From CAYRXM01 sp964449465 (GTDB taxonomy: Bacteria > Chloroflexota > Anaerolineae > JAFGEY01): DNA of 64,000 nt. The position numbers were made by a program, and so were the translations under genes. The number at the start of each line of letters is the position of its first letter. The stretch's first letter is position 1. Positions 16,817-24,922 of this stretch are shown here, piece after piece. The notes under the pieces are model-generated. The model did not search any database. It was not told the origin of the DNA and saw nothing but the letters and a program-made list of their open reading frames with translations. The DNA lies in the NCBI GenBank assembly GCA_964449465.1, contig CAYVBK010000024.1, positions 13,243 to 77,242 on the forward strand, written 5' to 3'.

Positions 16817-17983
16817 TCAGGGGATGGTGAGCCGCTGGCCGGGGTAGATGATGTTCATGTTGTACAGATTGTTGGCCATAGCAATGGCCCACGCCGAAAC
16901 TCCATAACGGCGGGCAATCGAGTACAGCGTTTCGCCGGCCTGAACTACATGGATGCGCGGCGCAGGGGTTGGGTCGGGCACCGGCGGCGTGACCGGCCCG
17001 CTGCCCGGCAGGGTGAGCCGCTGCCCCACAAAGATGCGCGATGGGTTGGCGATGCGGTTCAGCAGAGCGATGGCGTCTACGGTGGTGTTGAATCGGCGGG
17101 CAATCGAGTACAGGGTGTCGCCGGCCTGGACGATATAGGTGGTGGTGGGACCTGGCACCGTGGTTGGCGCCGGCGTGGGCTGTGCGCTGCCCCCGCGCGG
17201 GATAGTGAGATGCTGCCCGACGTAAATCCGCGATGGGTTGCTGATATTGTTGATCTGGATCAGGTCTTGCACCGAAACGCCAAACTGGCGGGCAATCGAG
17301 TACAGGGTGTCGCCAGAGCGCACCACATAGATGACCGTCTGCCCTGGCACGGGCGTGGGCGGCACCGGCGTGGCGGTCGGTGGCACGGTGGTGGGCGTCG
17401 GCCCGACGACGGTAGGCGTTGGCTGAACCGGAGTCGCAGTGGGCGGTACCGGCGTTGGCGTGACGGTGCTGCCGACGGTGATCTGGGCGCTTTGACGGGT
17501 GGCGGCGATTTCGTTGCCATTCATATTAGCCATTTTCAGGTCGGTAAAGGTAATGTTGCTGCTGCCGTTGGCTTTGCCCCGAAACGTGATGGTGAGCAGT
17601 GTGCCGCTGCCGTTGACCGGCTGAGCCGGGGCCAGTTGCGAGACGACACACAAAACGGCGCCCAGGCTATTGTCGGCGTTGTTGGCCTGCACAAAATCGG
17701 CTTGCAGCCAGCTTCCCAATGCCACCTGGATGCCCGGCTTGGCCGCGTCGGCGTCTACCACTTCCAGCACCAACGGGTTAAAGGCGATACTGACCTGATA
17801 GCCATACAAGCCCTGCACATCTTGGACGTATAGCGAAACGGTGGTGGTCTGGTTGACCTGGATGTTTTGGCCGGCCGGATCGAGGCGGGCGACCGTGTTG
17901 GCGGCCAACGCCTGGGATACAGGCAGTGCGCTGGCTAAAAGGACGACGGCGAGCAAAACGGCGGAAAATTTGATCTTGTTCAT
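16817..17983 (-). CDS. Secreted cohesin-domain protein with three C-terminal LysM repeats (cell-wall/glycan anchor)
   Basis: 388 residues. Signal peptide (1-28), a type I-like cohesin domain (~33-172; VQDVQGLYGYQVSIAFNPLVLEVVDAD, GTLLTITFRGKANG), a Thr/Pro linker, then LysM modules at ~218-262, 282-326 and 344-388. Each LysM carries the V-x-GDTLYSIAR or GETLYSIAR start and a GQxLTIP-type end. Cohesins bind dockerins and LysM binds GlcNAc-containing polymers, so this protein could hold dockerin-bearing partners at the cell surface. It begins six bases after the preceding cohesin-TM gene, so they are one operon ending at the terminator 16761-16790. Cohesin type and partner specificity are not deducible. 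Confidence 0.85.
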   Translation of the reverse strand: MNKIKFSAVLLAVVLLASALPVSQALAANTVARLDPAGQNIQVNQTTTVSLYVQDVQGLYGYQVSIAFNPLVLEVVDADAAKPGIQVALGSWLQADFVQANNADNSLGAVLCVVSQLAPAQPVNGSGTLLTITFRGKANGSSNITFTDLKMANMNGNEIAATRQSAQITVGSTVTPTPVPPTATPVQPTPTVVGPTPTTVPPTATPVPPTPVPGQTVIYVVRSGDTLYSIARQFGVSVQDLIQINNISNPSRIYVGQHLTIPRGGSAQPTPAPTTVPGPTTTYIVQAGDTLYSIARRFNTTVDAIALLNRIANPSRIFVGQRLTLPGSGPVTPPVPDPTPAPRIHVVQAGETLYSIARRYGVSAWAIAMANNLYNMNIIYPGQRLTIP

Positions 17984-17989
17984 CTTGTC

Positions 17990-18601
17990 TCACTTTCTTT
18001 TTAACAGAATAAAAACGATTCCACTGCTGACGATCAGGGCGAGAGCGGCGCCGATGACGATCCAGACCCAGGTGGTTTGACCAGTTACACTGATCTGGCC
18101 GTGTTGCGCCGTTGCCTGGATGCTCTGCCCTTGTGTGTTGGCCAGTAAAAAGCGGCTCAGGCGCACCGGGCTGATGGCGGTCTTTTTGGCGCGAAAGGTG
18201 ATGCTGACAATGGTGCCATCGCCTTCGCCGGGCTGATTGGGTGGCAGTTGGGTGACAGCATAGTCGGCGGTGCCGGCCTCATTGTCGGCCCGGTTGAGGA
18301 CGACAAAGTCGGGCGATGGCATGTTGCCGGCGATCAACTGGATGCCATCCTGATTGGGGTCGGCATCCACCACTTCCAACACAGCAGGATCAAAGGCCAG
18401 GTGAATTTCGGCGCCGTACAGGCCGGATACCTGAGCGATGCGCAGATCAACCTGGACGGTTTCGCCCATATGTAGCCGTGCCGATGCAGGTGAGACCTGA
18501 ATGATGGCCTGTCCCTGACCGGTGGCTGAGGTAAAGCCCATCAGGCTGACGCACGAGATAGCTACAATTAGCCAGTTGAGCGCGGTTTTCCATTTCATCA
18601 T
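17990..18601 (-). CDS. Membrane-anchored cohesin-domain protein
   Basis: 203 residues. Signal peptide (1-30), one cohesin domain (~33-172; AQVSGLYGAEIHLAFDPAVLEVVDAD, GTIVSITFRAKK), then a single transmembrane helix at ~178-200 and a KRK stop-transfer tail. This places the cohesin outside the cell as a membrane receptor for dockerins. Start at 18601 or 18598 (ATGATG) behind AGGGAGGG; upstream in-frame ATGs lack a ribosome binding site. First gene of a two-gene operon behind the GTAAC-repeat promoter at 18664-18718. Confidence 0.85.
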   Translation of the reverse strand: MMKWKTALNWLIVAISCVSLMGFTSATGQGQAIIQVSPASARLHMGETVQVDLRIAQVSGLYGAEIHLAFDPAVLEVVDADPNQDGIQLIAGNMPSPDFVVLNRADNEAGTADYAVTQLPPNQPGEGDGTIVSITFRAKKTAISPVRLSRFLLANTQGQSIQATAQHGQISVTGQTTWVWIVIGAALALIVSSGIVFILLKRK

Positions 18602-18663
18602 ACCCTCCCTTTTCATTTGCACGTGTTGCATCCCCTTTGTGAACAATTTGTCATCACGTTCCC

Positions 18664-18718
18664 ATTCTATCATTGGCAGCCGGTTTGCGGGGTTACTCTT
18701 GGGTTACAAAACCATTAC
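18664..18718 (-). promoter_or_regulatory. GTAAC triple direct repeat (11-bp spacing) with -10, cohesin-TM operon
   Basis: On the plus strand GTTAC (18692-18696), GTTAC (18703-18707) and ATTAC (18714-18718) recur every 11 bp. On the minus strand these read GTAAT-N6-GTAAC-N6-GTAAC, followed after 22 bases by TAGAAT (18669-18664). The spacing is that of OmpR/PhoB-family binding sites. The same arrangement occurs at 21178-21232 and 28469-28528. Confidence 0.6.
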
Positions 18719-18787
18719 ATGGCCGGCGGCGGTGTCCAAGAATGGCGATTTTGTTATACAAACTGGCAATGGTATGCCAGCCAATAA

Positions 18788-20779
18788 TCAAAAAGCCGCG
18801 CGGCCAAAATTGCCGGCCGGCAGCACCAGGTCGCCAATATCCACCACGCCGTCGGCATTGAGGTCGGCCTCAACGTCGCGACTGCCGAATCGTGCCGCGA
18901 TAAAGACAATGTCAAGGATGTCAATCTGCCCATCCTGGTTCATGTCGCCGCCCCACAAAGTGAGCGGCGGCAGAGTGAGCGACGAGGTGATGGGCGCGCT
19001 GATAATCCAGCGATTCATCAAATAGCCGGGGTGGGTGGCGGTGATCAGCGAGATGGTCCCGGCGACGGGTAGGGCAAAGTCGCCGGTGATGGTGGTGGTT
19101 GTTAAATAACCTGATGCGGCAATCCGAACGCCATTTGCCGCAGTTCGCCCTTGCAGGCTGACCCGGCCATAGACCACGGGGTTGAGCGTGGCGATATTCA
19201 GGCGATAACGGGTGTCTACGCCGCTGCGTCCATAATACTCTTGCACTCGGGCATAATAGATGCCGGTGCGGGGCGCCGTCCACTCGATGCGCGAAGCCCA
19301 ACTGCTGCCGCTGTCGTCGTTATAGGCCAGCACGGTGGTGCCGTCGCCGTCCAGAAGGGTCAGGGTGGTGTCGCAGTTGTATTCCAGGTGCGATGTGGTC
19401 AGGCGCAGCGTCTGGCCGGCGACAACCTCAAACCGTACCCAATCGGCGGCGTCGGCGGCAGGGCAGAAATTGTGCGTGGTAGTGTAGGTGATGCCGGCTG
19501 TAAGGGTGATGGGGGTCGCGGTGGTCATATCGTTGTCCGGTTCAAAGGCATCGGGGTCGCACGAGACCGACAGCGCCAGATAGGCGGTCAAAAACTCGTC
19601 CCAGCGCGTTTGTGCCGTAAACACCAGGTAATCGTTTTCGCCGGCATACATGCTGTCCCAGGCGTTTGGCACGGCCGGAAAATAGATGCTGATGCCGTGT
19701 GCGCCAGGCCGTGCGCTGCTATGCCGCTCGGTCAGCATCACATCGGAGAGTGCCTCCATCACGGCCTGTGCCGCCTGGCTGGTGCTTGAAGAAAGGTCGG
19801 CGGCAGCCAGCAATTCGGCCAGATGATGCAGGTCTATGTAGCTGCTGCTGAATTGCTGCGCCTGGCGGCGGGCGCTGCGAATGGCCTCGATCTCGACGTC
19901 GAGGTGGGCGATCAGGTCGCCGGCCAACTCGTCTACGGCCGCGATCAGGGCATCATAACGGTGATCCAACCGCACCGCCGATTGCGTCTCGCTGGGGTGC
20001 GCTTCAGCATACCGCTCTACGATGGCAATTCCCAATTCATCGCCCGTCCAGTTGGGGCGCGCTTGCAGGTCGGCCAGGATGGTGTGGTAAGGATAGCCGG
20101 CGCCCGGCTCGTAATCTTCGGAGGCGGTGCGGGTCAAGGCAAAAAGGCGCACCTGCGCATCTATTTCGATCATGGCCATCAGGCAGGCGTCAAAAGCCAG
20201 CAGGTCGAGCGGGCGGCTGCCGTCGGCGGTGATCGCCGCCAGGGCGCGGCGCAGTTCGGCCGAGTCGAGGGCGTCGCGTCCGTTGGTGTCATCCCAGCAA
20301 ATGGCTTTGCGGCCTTCTTTGGACAAATTGGCCGTGCGCCAGCCATCGCCATGATTCCAGACCACCAGGGCGGTGCGCTGCGCCGGAAACCGGGCCATGC
20401 CCCAGCGGGCAAAGTCAATCAGCGTTTGTGGATCGCCCATGTTGGCCTCGCCGATGTCCATCAGGGCATTGGCCGGTGTGGGCGTCATGCCCTGCTCCAC
20501 GCGAAAGCGCAGGGTTTGGCTCCAGTTGCCATAGCGGTCATCATAGCCGGGAATGCGGTCGAACTGCACCACGATGTGGACCTGCTCTGACGAGCCGATG
20601 GCGGCCATTTCCAAAAAATCATCTATGGCGTATCGCTCCAGGTTGTTGTCGGCGTCCAGATAGATCAAGATGGTCCAGGCTGCCGGCGGTTGAGCCATAA
20701 CCAGCTGGGCCCAAGGCGTGATAAACTGGGACAACGCAAAACCGATCAGAAATATCCAGATAGAGCGATGGGTTTTCAT
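18788..20779 (-). CDS. Secreted clostripain-like (C11) cysteine protease with C-terminal dockerin
   Basis: 663 residues. Signal peptide to ~29, then the C11 catalytic domain: WTILIYLDADNNLE (~35-48), catalytic His143 in LVVWNHGDGWR and catalytic Cys199 in LLAFDACLMAM. Next come a pre-peptidase C-terminal (PPC) beta-domain (~405-540; FEPDNDMTTATPI, RLNIATLNP), a carboxypeptidase-regulatory-like beta domain (~545-605), and a type I dockerin (~610-663) with two Ca-binding loops, DMNQDGQIDILD and DLNADGVVDIGD. It is thus an enzyme that can plug into the neighbouring cohesins. It starts 18 bases after the coiled-coil TM gene, in the same transcription unit. Confidence 0.88.
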   Translation of the reverse strand: MKTHRSIWIFLIGFALSQFITPWAQLVMAQPPAAWTILIYLDADNNLERYAIDDFLEMAAIGSSEQVHIVVQFDRIPGYDDRYGNWSQTLRFRVEQGMTPTPANALMDIGEANMGDPQTLIDFARWGMARFPAQRTALVVWNHGDGWRTANLSKEGRKAICWDDTNGRDALDSAELRRALAAITADGSRPLDLLAFDACLMAMIEIDAQVRLFALTRTASEDYEPGAGYPYHTILADLQARPNWTGDELGIAIVERYAEAHPSETQSAVRLDHRYDALIAAVDELAGDLIAHLDVEIEAIRSARRQAQQFSSSYIDLHHLAELLAAADLSSSTSQAAQAVMEALSDVMLTERHSSARPGAHGISIYFPAVPNAWDSMYAGENDYLVFTAQTRWDEFLTAYLALSVSCDPDAFEPDNDMTTATPITLTAGITYTTTHNFCPAADAADWVRFEVVAGQTLRLTTSHLEYNCDTTLTLLDGDGTTVLAYNDDSGSSWASRIEWTAPRTGIYYARVQEYYGRSGVDTRYRLNIATLNPVVYGRVSLQGRTAANGVRIAASGYLTTTTITGDFALPVAGTISLITATHPGYLMNRWIISAPITSSLTLPPLTLWGGDMNQDGQIDILDIVFIAARFGSRDVEADLNADGVVDIGDLVLPAGNFGRAAF

Positions 20780-20797
20780 CCTGGCCTCACAAGCGGG

Positions 20798-21145
20798 TCA
20801 AAATCCAATCAGGGTGGTGGTGATGTTCCAGGCGATCACCGACAGCATCAGCACGGCCACCACGGTGATATAGACCTCCATGCGAAAATGTTCGTTCCAG
20901 GGGTTCAGCCGGGCCAGCAGGCCGACCCGTTTTTCGGCCACCTGGCGGCGGGCCGGGTTGCGCACGCTGATGTCCAGAATACTGAGTTGGGTCTCGATCT
21001 GCAAAATGCGATATTCCAGGTAGGCAAGTTGATGGGCAATCGCCCGCGCGCTGTTTTCGCTCCAACTCTGTTGATCTTGACGTAGCCGCTCCAGGGCGAC
21101 ATTGTATTCTTGTAACAGTTGTAACAATGTTTCTTTGTCTGGCAT
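20798..21145 (-). CDS. Small coiled-coil membrane protein of unknown function
   Basis: 115 residues from the ATG at 21145, preceded by CCGGAGGTTACT. Residues ~3-60 are a strongly helical, Leu/Gln-rich amphipathic region (LLQLLQEYNVALERLRQ, YRILQIETQLSIL). A basic stretch ARRQVAEKR follows, then one transmembrane helix (~90-112). No signal peptide or named domain was recognised. It is the first gene of the transcription unit that includes the dockerin protease and lies behind the GTAAC-repeat promoter at 21178-21232, which suggests a supporting role for the surface complex. Confidence 0.7.
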   Translation of the reverse strand: MPDKETLLQLLQEYNVALERLRQDQQSWSENSARAIAHQLAYLEYRILQIETQLSILDISVRNPARRQVAEKRVGLLARLNPWNEHFRMEVYITVVAVLMLSVIAWNITTTLIGF

Positions 21146-21177
21146 AGTAACCTCCGGGTGCATCTCTATTTGATCAG

Positions 21178-21232
21178 ATTGTACCACCGGTTGATGTCTG
21201 GCGAGGTTACGTTTGGGTTACGATTTGATTAT
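21178..21232 (-). promoter_or_regulatory. GTAAC direct repeat (11-bp spacing) with -10, protease transcription unit
   Basis: Plus-strand GTTAC at 21206-21210 and 21217-21221, with a weaker third site ATTAT at 21228-21232, all 11 bp apart. On the minus strand the proximal site is followed after 22 bases by TACAAT (21183-21178). Same geometry as 18664-18718. Confidence 0.6.
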
Positions 21233-21242
21233 CCAGACCCAT

Positions 21243-21280
21243 AAAAAAAGGCCTGCCAGGTTTTTTGTACCTGGCAGGCC
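21243..21280 (-). terminator. Rho-independent terminator, minus strand
   Basis: Twelve-base stem GGCCTGCCAGGT/ACCTGGCAGGCC (21250-21261 with 21269-21280), followed on the minus strand by seven T residues. It ends the four-gene cohesin-dockerin transcript (28381-21299) just upstream of the next promoter. Confidence 0.88.
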
Positions 21281-21298
21281 CGAATTGTAACCGGAATG

Positions 21299-23821
21299 TT
21301 AGCGATTCCAACGGACGGGGCCGGTTTGCCCAAAGTGACCGCCAACCAGGGTCAGGTCGAGGATGTTGACCACGCCGTCGCCGTTCAGGTCGGCGCCGGC
21401 ATCGGCGGTGGCAAAGCGATAGCCGATGTAGGACAGGTCGAGGATGTCAATGCGATTGTCGCCATTCAGGTCGCCGCCCACCAGAGCCATCTCGCCCAGG
21501 TCGAGCGATGCACCGCTGCCGGCTTTGACGGTGACAACGGCCTCCAGGCAGCCCGGATAGCGGATGTGCAGTTCCATCTGGCCTTCATAGTACAGGCCAA
21601 AGCGGCCATTCTCATCGGTGGTGGTGTGCGGGCCGGCCAGGCTGGACAGGATGACCCCGCGCCGGTCAGCGCGTCCGGGCAGGCTGATCCGGCCGGTGAC
21701 GTTGGGCGTGATGAGATTGTCTTCGTAGCGGCGGTGGGCGCGATAGTATTGCCATTGTTGTGGGCTGTTCCACAGCACATAATAGGCATCGCTGGCCGCG
21801 TTCCAAAACACCTTGCCATAAGCAAACTGTTGATCGCCGCCCATCGCGCCGTATTCCCAGCCGATGGGGTAGCCGATCACGCTCTTGATCGTGCCACGCG
21901 TGGTAGATTCATTGCACCAGGCCACGCCAAAGCCAAACATGGGGCCATAGGGCCACCAGGCATCGGGGCAGGCCGCCGGGAAGAGGGGCATACCGCCAAG
22001 CCAGGCATTGTTGTGCAGCGTCCAGATGCCATTGTCGCGGCCCATCCAGTCGGTGCCGCCCGGCCTGGTAGATTCAATGTCGAACACATAGATGTGCGTG
22101 GGGTCTACCACTCCGCTGCCGCGCCAGTTCATCAAGCCGCGCTCGTATTGCTGCTCCGAGTACCAGTAGGAGGACGATGGAGCTACCGGTGCACCCAGGG
22201 TGCCGTGATTGCCACCCGCTTCCTGCCAGCCGCGGATGTACTCGACATCCATCGGCACGGCAAAACCGGGCGATGTGCCATAGTCCAGCACAGCCAGCGT
22301 GCCGGCAGCATAGTTGGTGGCGATGATGGCCGAGCGGTGCAGGGTGATGCCCTGACCGCCGTGCATGCCCTCAATGTCGCCGTTGTTGGGGTCGGTGTTC
22401 TGGGCGCGGATCATGCGGTGGCCATTGGCAGCGTCGAGGACATAGACTTCGTCCATGTCGGCCTGCACCACAAAGATGTGCTGCGTGGTGGGATTGACGC
22501 CGATCACATAAGGACGCAGCATGGGGATAAACTGGAGCAGGTTGTGGTTGGTGGTGTCCAGGACGTATACCCCTTCGGCGGTGCCGTCACGTTTAGAGAT
22601 ATAGACGCGGCCGTTGGTGCTGTCTACGGCGGCGGCAAAAAAGCCGACATACTGCTCCAGCACCCGCACCACCGGGTTGGGGCGACCATCGCCATAGAGG
22701 ATGACCACGCCGGTATCGCTGCCTTTGCGGCTCTCGACAAAAGCGCGCTCGGCCTGACCGTCGCGGGCATCCCAGCGTGAGAACTCGCTGTGGATGGGGA
22801 TGTAGGCATGATCGCCCAGCGCTGCCGGCAGGCCGGGGTGATGGCCGACCCAAAAGGTCTCTTGCACAGCCAGGGTGTTGACATTGAACAGCGTGACAGT
22901 GCCATCGTCAAAGTTGGTCACATAGGCCACATTGCCGCCGATGGCGATGCCAAAGGGACGGCGGCCTACCGGAATGGTGGTGATCAGGGCATAGGTGTTG
23001 GCGTCCAACACAGCCACATGGTCGCTGCCGCCGTTGACTACAAAGAGCTTGCTGCCGTCGGGACTGAGGGCCAGGCCATTGGGACCCAGACCACCGCACG
23101 GCACCGAGGCCAGCACGTTGTTATAGGCGGTGCCATCCAACACGGCGACGGTGTTGTCGCTCTGCACGGCCACATACAGGCGGTTGCGCTGCACATCCGA
23201 CACGATGCCCTTGAGCAGGGTGCCCATCGTAGATGTCGGCGGGGGGGCAGGTGTTGGGATGGGCGTGGCCGTCGGCGGGACGACGGTAGGCGTGGGCGTC
23301 GGGTCGGCTACGGTGATCTCAGCGATGGTGAGGGTAGCGGTGATGGGATTGCCACTGCCATCAAACAGGCTGAAATCGGGGGCGAACCCCACTTCGCTGA
23401 CGCCCAGGGCCTTGCCTCTAAAGGTGATCGAGACCAGGTCGCCGCTGCCGCTGACCGGCGACGCGCTCATTTGCATCGCCATTGCCACAATCATGCCCAG
23501 GCTGTTGTTGGCCTCGTTGCCCATGAGCATCTGTGGGTTGATAAAGGTGTTGAGCAGGGTGATCTGCACGCCCGGCAGGGCCGGGTCGGCGTCTACCACT
23601 TCTAGCACGGCCGGATCAAAGGCCAGTGAGGCGCGATAGCCATTCAGGTTGACCACATCTTGGGCGCGCAGGACGACGGTGGCCGTGCCGCCGACCGGGA
23701 TGATCTGTGCGGCCGGGGTGAGCAGGGCGGTCGGAGATTGCGCCGCGCTGAATCCCGGCGCCAAGCCAAGCAGCAAAGTGACAAGACAAAATACACAAGC
23801 AAGTTTGCGATAGGAGCGCAT
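21299..23821 (-). CDS. Secreted cohesin - beta-propeller - dockerin protein
   Basis: 840 residues. Signal peptide (1-27), cohesin (~33-175), Thr/Pro linker (~176-200), then a YVTN-type beta-propeller (~205-510) with repeats such as GLGPNGLALSPDGSKLFVVN and VAVLDANTYALITTIPVG. A Trp/Tyr-rich region (~540-720), a carboxypeptidase-regulatory-like domain (~725-785) and a dockerin (~785-840; DLNGDNRIDILD and DLNGDGVVNILD) follow. Carrying both a cohesin and a dockerin allows chain or network assembly. Start MRSYRKLACVF at 23821 behind AGGAGG. Last gene before the terminator at 21243-21280. Confidence 0.82.
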   Translation of the reverse strand: MRSYRKLACVFCLVTLLLGLAPGFSAAQSPTALLTPAAQIIPVGGTATVVLRAQDVVNLNGYRASLAFDPAVLEVVDADPALPGVQITLLNTFINPQMLMGNEANNSLGMIVAMAMQMSASPVSGSGDLVSITFRGKALGVSEVGFAPDFSLFDGSGNPITATLTIAEITVADPTPTPTVVPPTATPIPTPAPPPTSTMGTLLKGIVSDVQRNRLYVAVQSDNTVAVLDGTAYNNVLASVPCGGLGPNGLALSPDGSKLFVVNGGSDHVAVLDANTYALITTIPVGRRPFGIAIGGNVAYVTNFDDGTVTLFNVNTLAVQETFWVGHHPGLPAALGDHAYIPIHSEFSRWDARDGQAERAFVESRKGSDTGVVILYGDGRPNPVVRVLEQYVGFFAAAVDSTNGRVYISKRDGTAEGVYVLDTTNHNLLQFIPMLRPYVIGVNPTTQHIFVVQADMDEVYVLDAANGHRMIRAQNTDPNNGDIEGMHGGQGITLHRSAIIATNYAAGTLAVLDYGTSPGFAVPMDVEYIRGWQEAGGNHGTLGAPVAPSSSYWYSEQQYERGLMNWRGSGVVDPTHIYVFDIESTRPGGTDWMGRDNGIWTLHNNAWLGGMPLFPAACPDAWWPYGPMFGFGVAWCNESTTRGTIKSVIGYPIGWEYGAMGGDQQFAYGKVFWNAASDAYYVLWNSPQQWQYYRAHRRYEDNLITPNVTGRISLPGRADRRGVILSSLAGPHTTTDENGRFGLYYEGQMELHIRYPGCLEAVVTVKAGSGASLDLGEMALVGGDLNGDNRIDILDLSYIGYRFATADAGADLNGDGVVNILDLTLVGGHFGQTGPVRWNR

Positions 23822-23847
23822 TTGAACCTCCTTTTACAGACACATGT

Positions 23848-24783
23848 TTACGGACACACGCTGAGGATAGGTCCGACCAGGCCAAAGTTTTTGCCGATCA
23901 AGACAATGTCAAAAATGTCCACAATACCGTCGGCGTTAATGTCTGCTGCGGCAAAGGCCTGATTAAAGTGACCGGCGCCCAAAGTGAGATCGCCGATGTC
24001 AATGGCATCGTCGCCGTTCAAGTCGCCGCCCAGCAAGGTGATGTTGGGCATAAAGGCCGACTCGCCGCCCTTGACCGGGCAGCTTGTCAGCAGCGCGGGC
24101 AGGTACAGGTCATGTTCCATCGTCAGATCATAGGTGTCACTCGGCACGGCAGTAAAGGTGTACCAGCCGCTGGCATCAGTCAGGTTGGTCAGCATCACCG
24201 GGCTGAGTGTGACCAGGGTATTGCTGTGATCGGTGCGGCCTTCCATAAACACCCGTCCGCCCAGGTTGCCCTCGGCGACGACGGCTTGCTGTACGGTGAT
24301 GCTGCCACCCAACGCAGCGCAGGCAACCGGCGCGCCATAGCTGTCGGCCAGCTTGATCTCCAGCCAGGTCAGCGGGCTGACGCCGGGGGCGATGCCTTGA
24401 AACGAGATCGTGGCCAGGTGCAGGGTGCCATTGAGCGGAAGCGCTTTGGCGACGCGCAGCAGCGAGGCGGCAAATTCGGCAGCATTGGTCGAGAATTGGT
24501 TTTGAATCTCTTCATATTCGCCCGGCAGGGTTGTAAAGGCCGCTCCGGCCGTGATGACTATGCCGCTGACGATGGTCGGATCGAACTCCAATTCCAGTTC
24601 CAGGCCGTAAAAATCGCTGACATCTTGGACCCACACTTCAACAGTGGCCGTGTCGCCCACATCAATGGTCTGATCGGCCGGCGCAAGATAGACGGTGGGG
24701 TTGGGCTGGGCGATGACCGGCTGCCAGGGCAGCAGCCCAAAAATGAGAGCCATAATCGAGACAAATTTCATCCAGGTTTTCAT
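23848..24783 (-). CDS. Secreted cohesin-dockerin adaptor protein
   Basis: 311 residues. Signal peptide (~1-25), a divergent cohesin domain (~28-165; VQDVSDFYGLELELEFDP, GTLHLATISFQGIAPG), a beta-sandwich of the carboxypeptidase-regulatory type (~170-245; LGGRVFMEGRTDHSNTLVTL), and a dockerin (~252-311; DLNGDDAIDIGD, DINADGIVDIFD). Start at 24783 behind ACAAGGAGT. No enzyme domain: a pure adaptor. Gap of 26 bases to the next gene in the operon. Confidence 0.82.
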   Translation of the reverse strand: MKTWMKFVSIMALIFGLLPWQPVIAQPNPTVYLAPADQTIDVGDTATVEVWVQDVSDFYGLELELEFDPTIVSGIVITAGAAFTTLPGEYEEIQNQFSTNAAEFAASLLRVAKALPLNGTLHLATISFQGIAPGVSPLTWLEIKLADSYGAPVACAALGGSITVQQAVVAEGNLGGRVFMEGRTDHSNTLVTLSPVMLTNLTDASGWYTFTAVPSDTYDLTMEHDLYLPALLTSCPVKGGESAFMPNITLLGGDLNGDDAIDIGDLTLGAGHFNQAFAAADINADGIVDIFDIVLIGKNFGLVGPILSVCP

Positions 24784-24884
24784 TTGATACTCCTTGTCAG
24801 AAAATGAATAAAGGTTAATTATGGTAAATTTAAAACTTTTTTTGATCAAACCACCTCCTTTGGCCGGTTTGGGTGTGAGAGGAG

Positions 24885-24914
24885 GCTGCTCTCCGCGCAA
24901 GCCTGGAGAGCAGC
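24885..24914 (-). repeat. Intercistronic hairpin without T-tract
   Basis: Ten-base stem GCTGCTCTCC/GGAGAGCAGC in the 139-base gap between two cohesin-dockerin genes. Lacking a T-tract, it may be an mRNA-stability or processing element rather than a terminator. Confidence 0.45.
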
Positions 24915-24922
24915 GCCCCAAC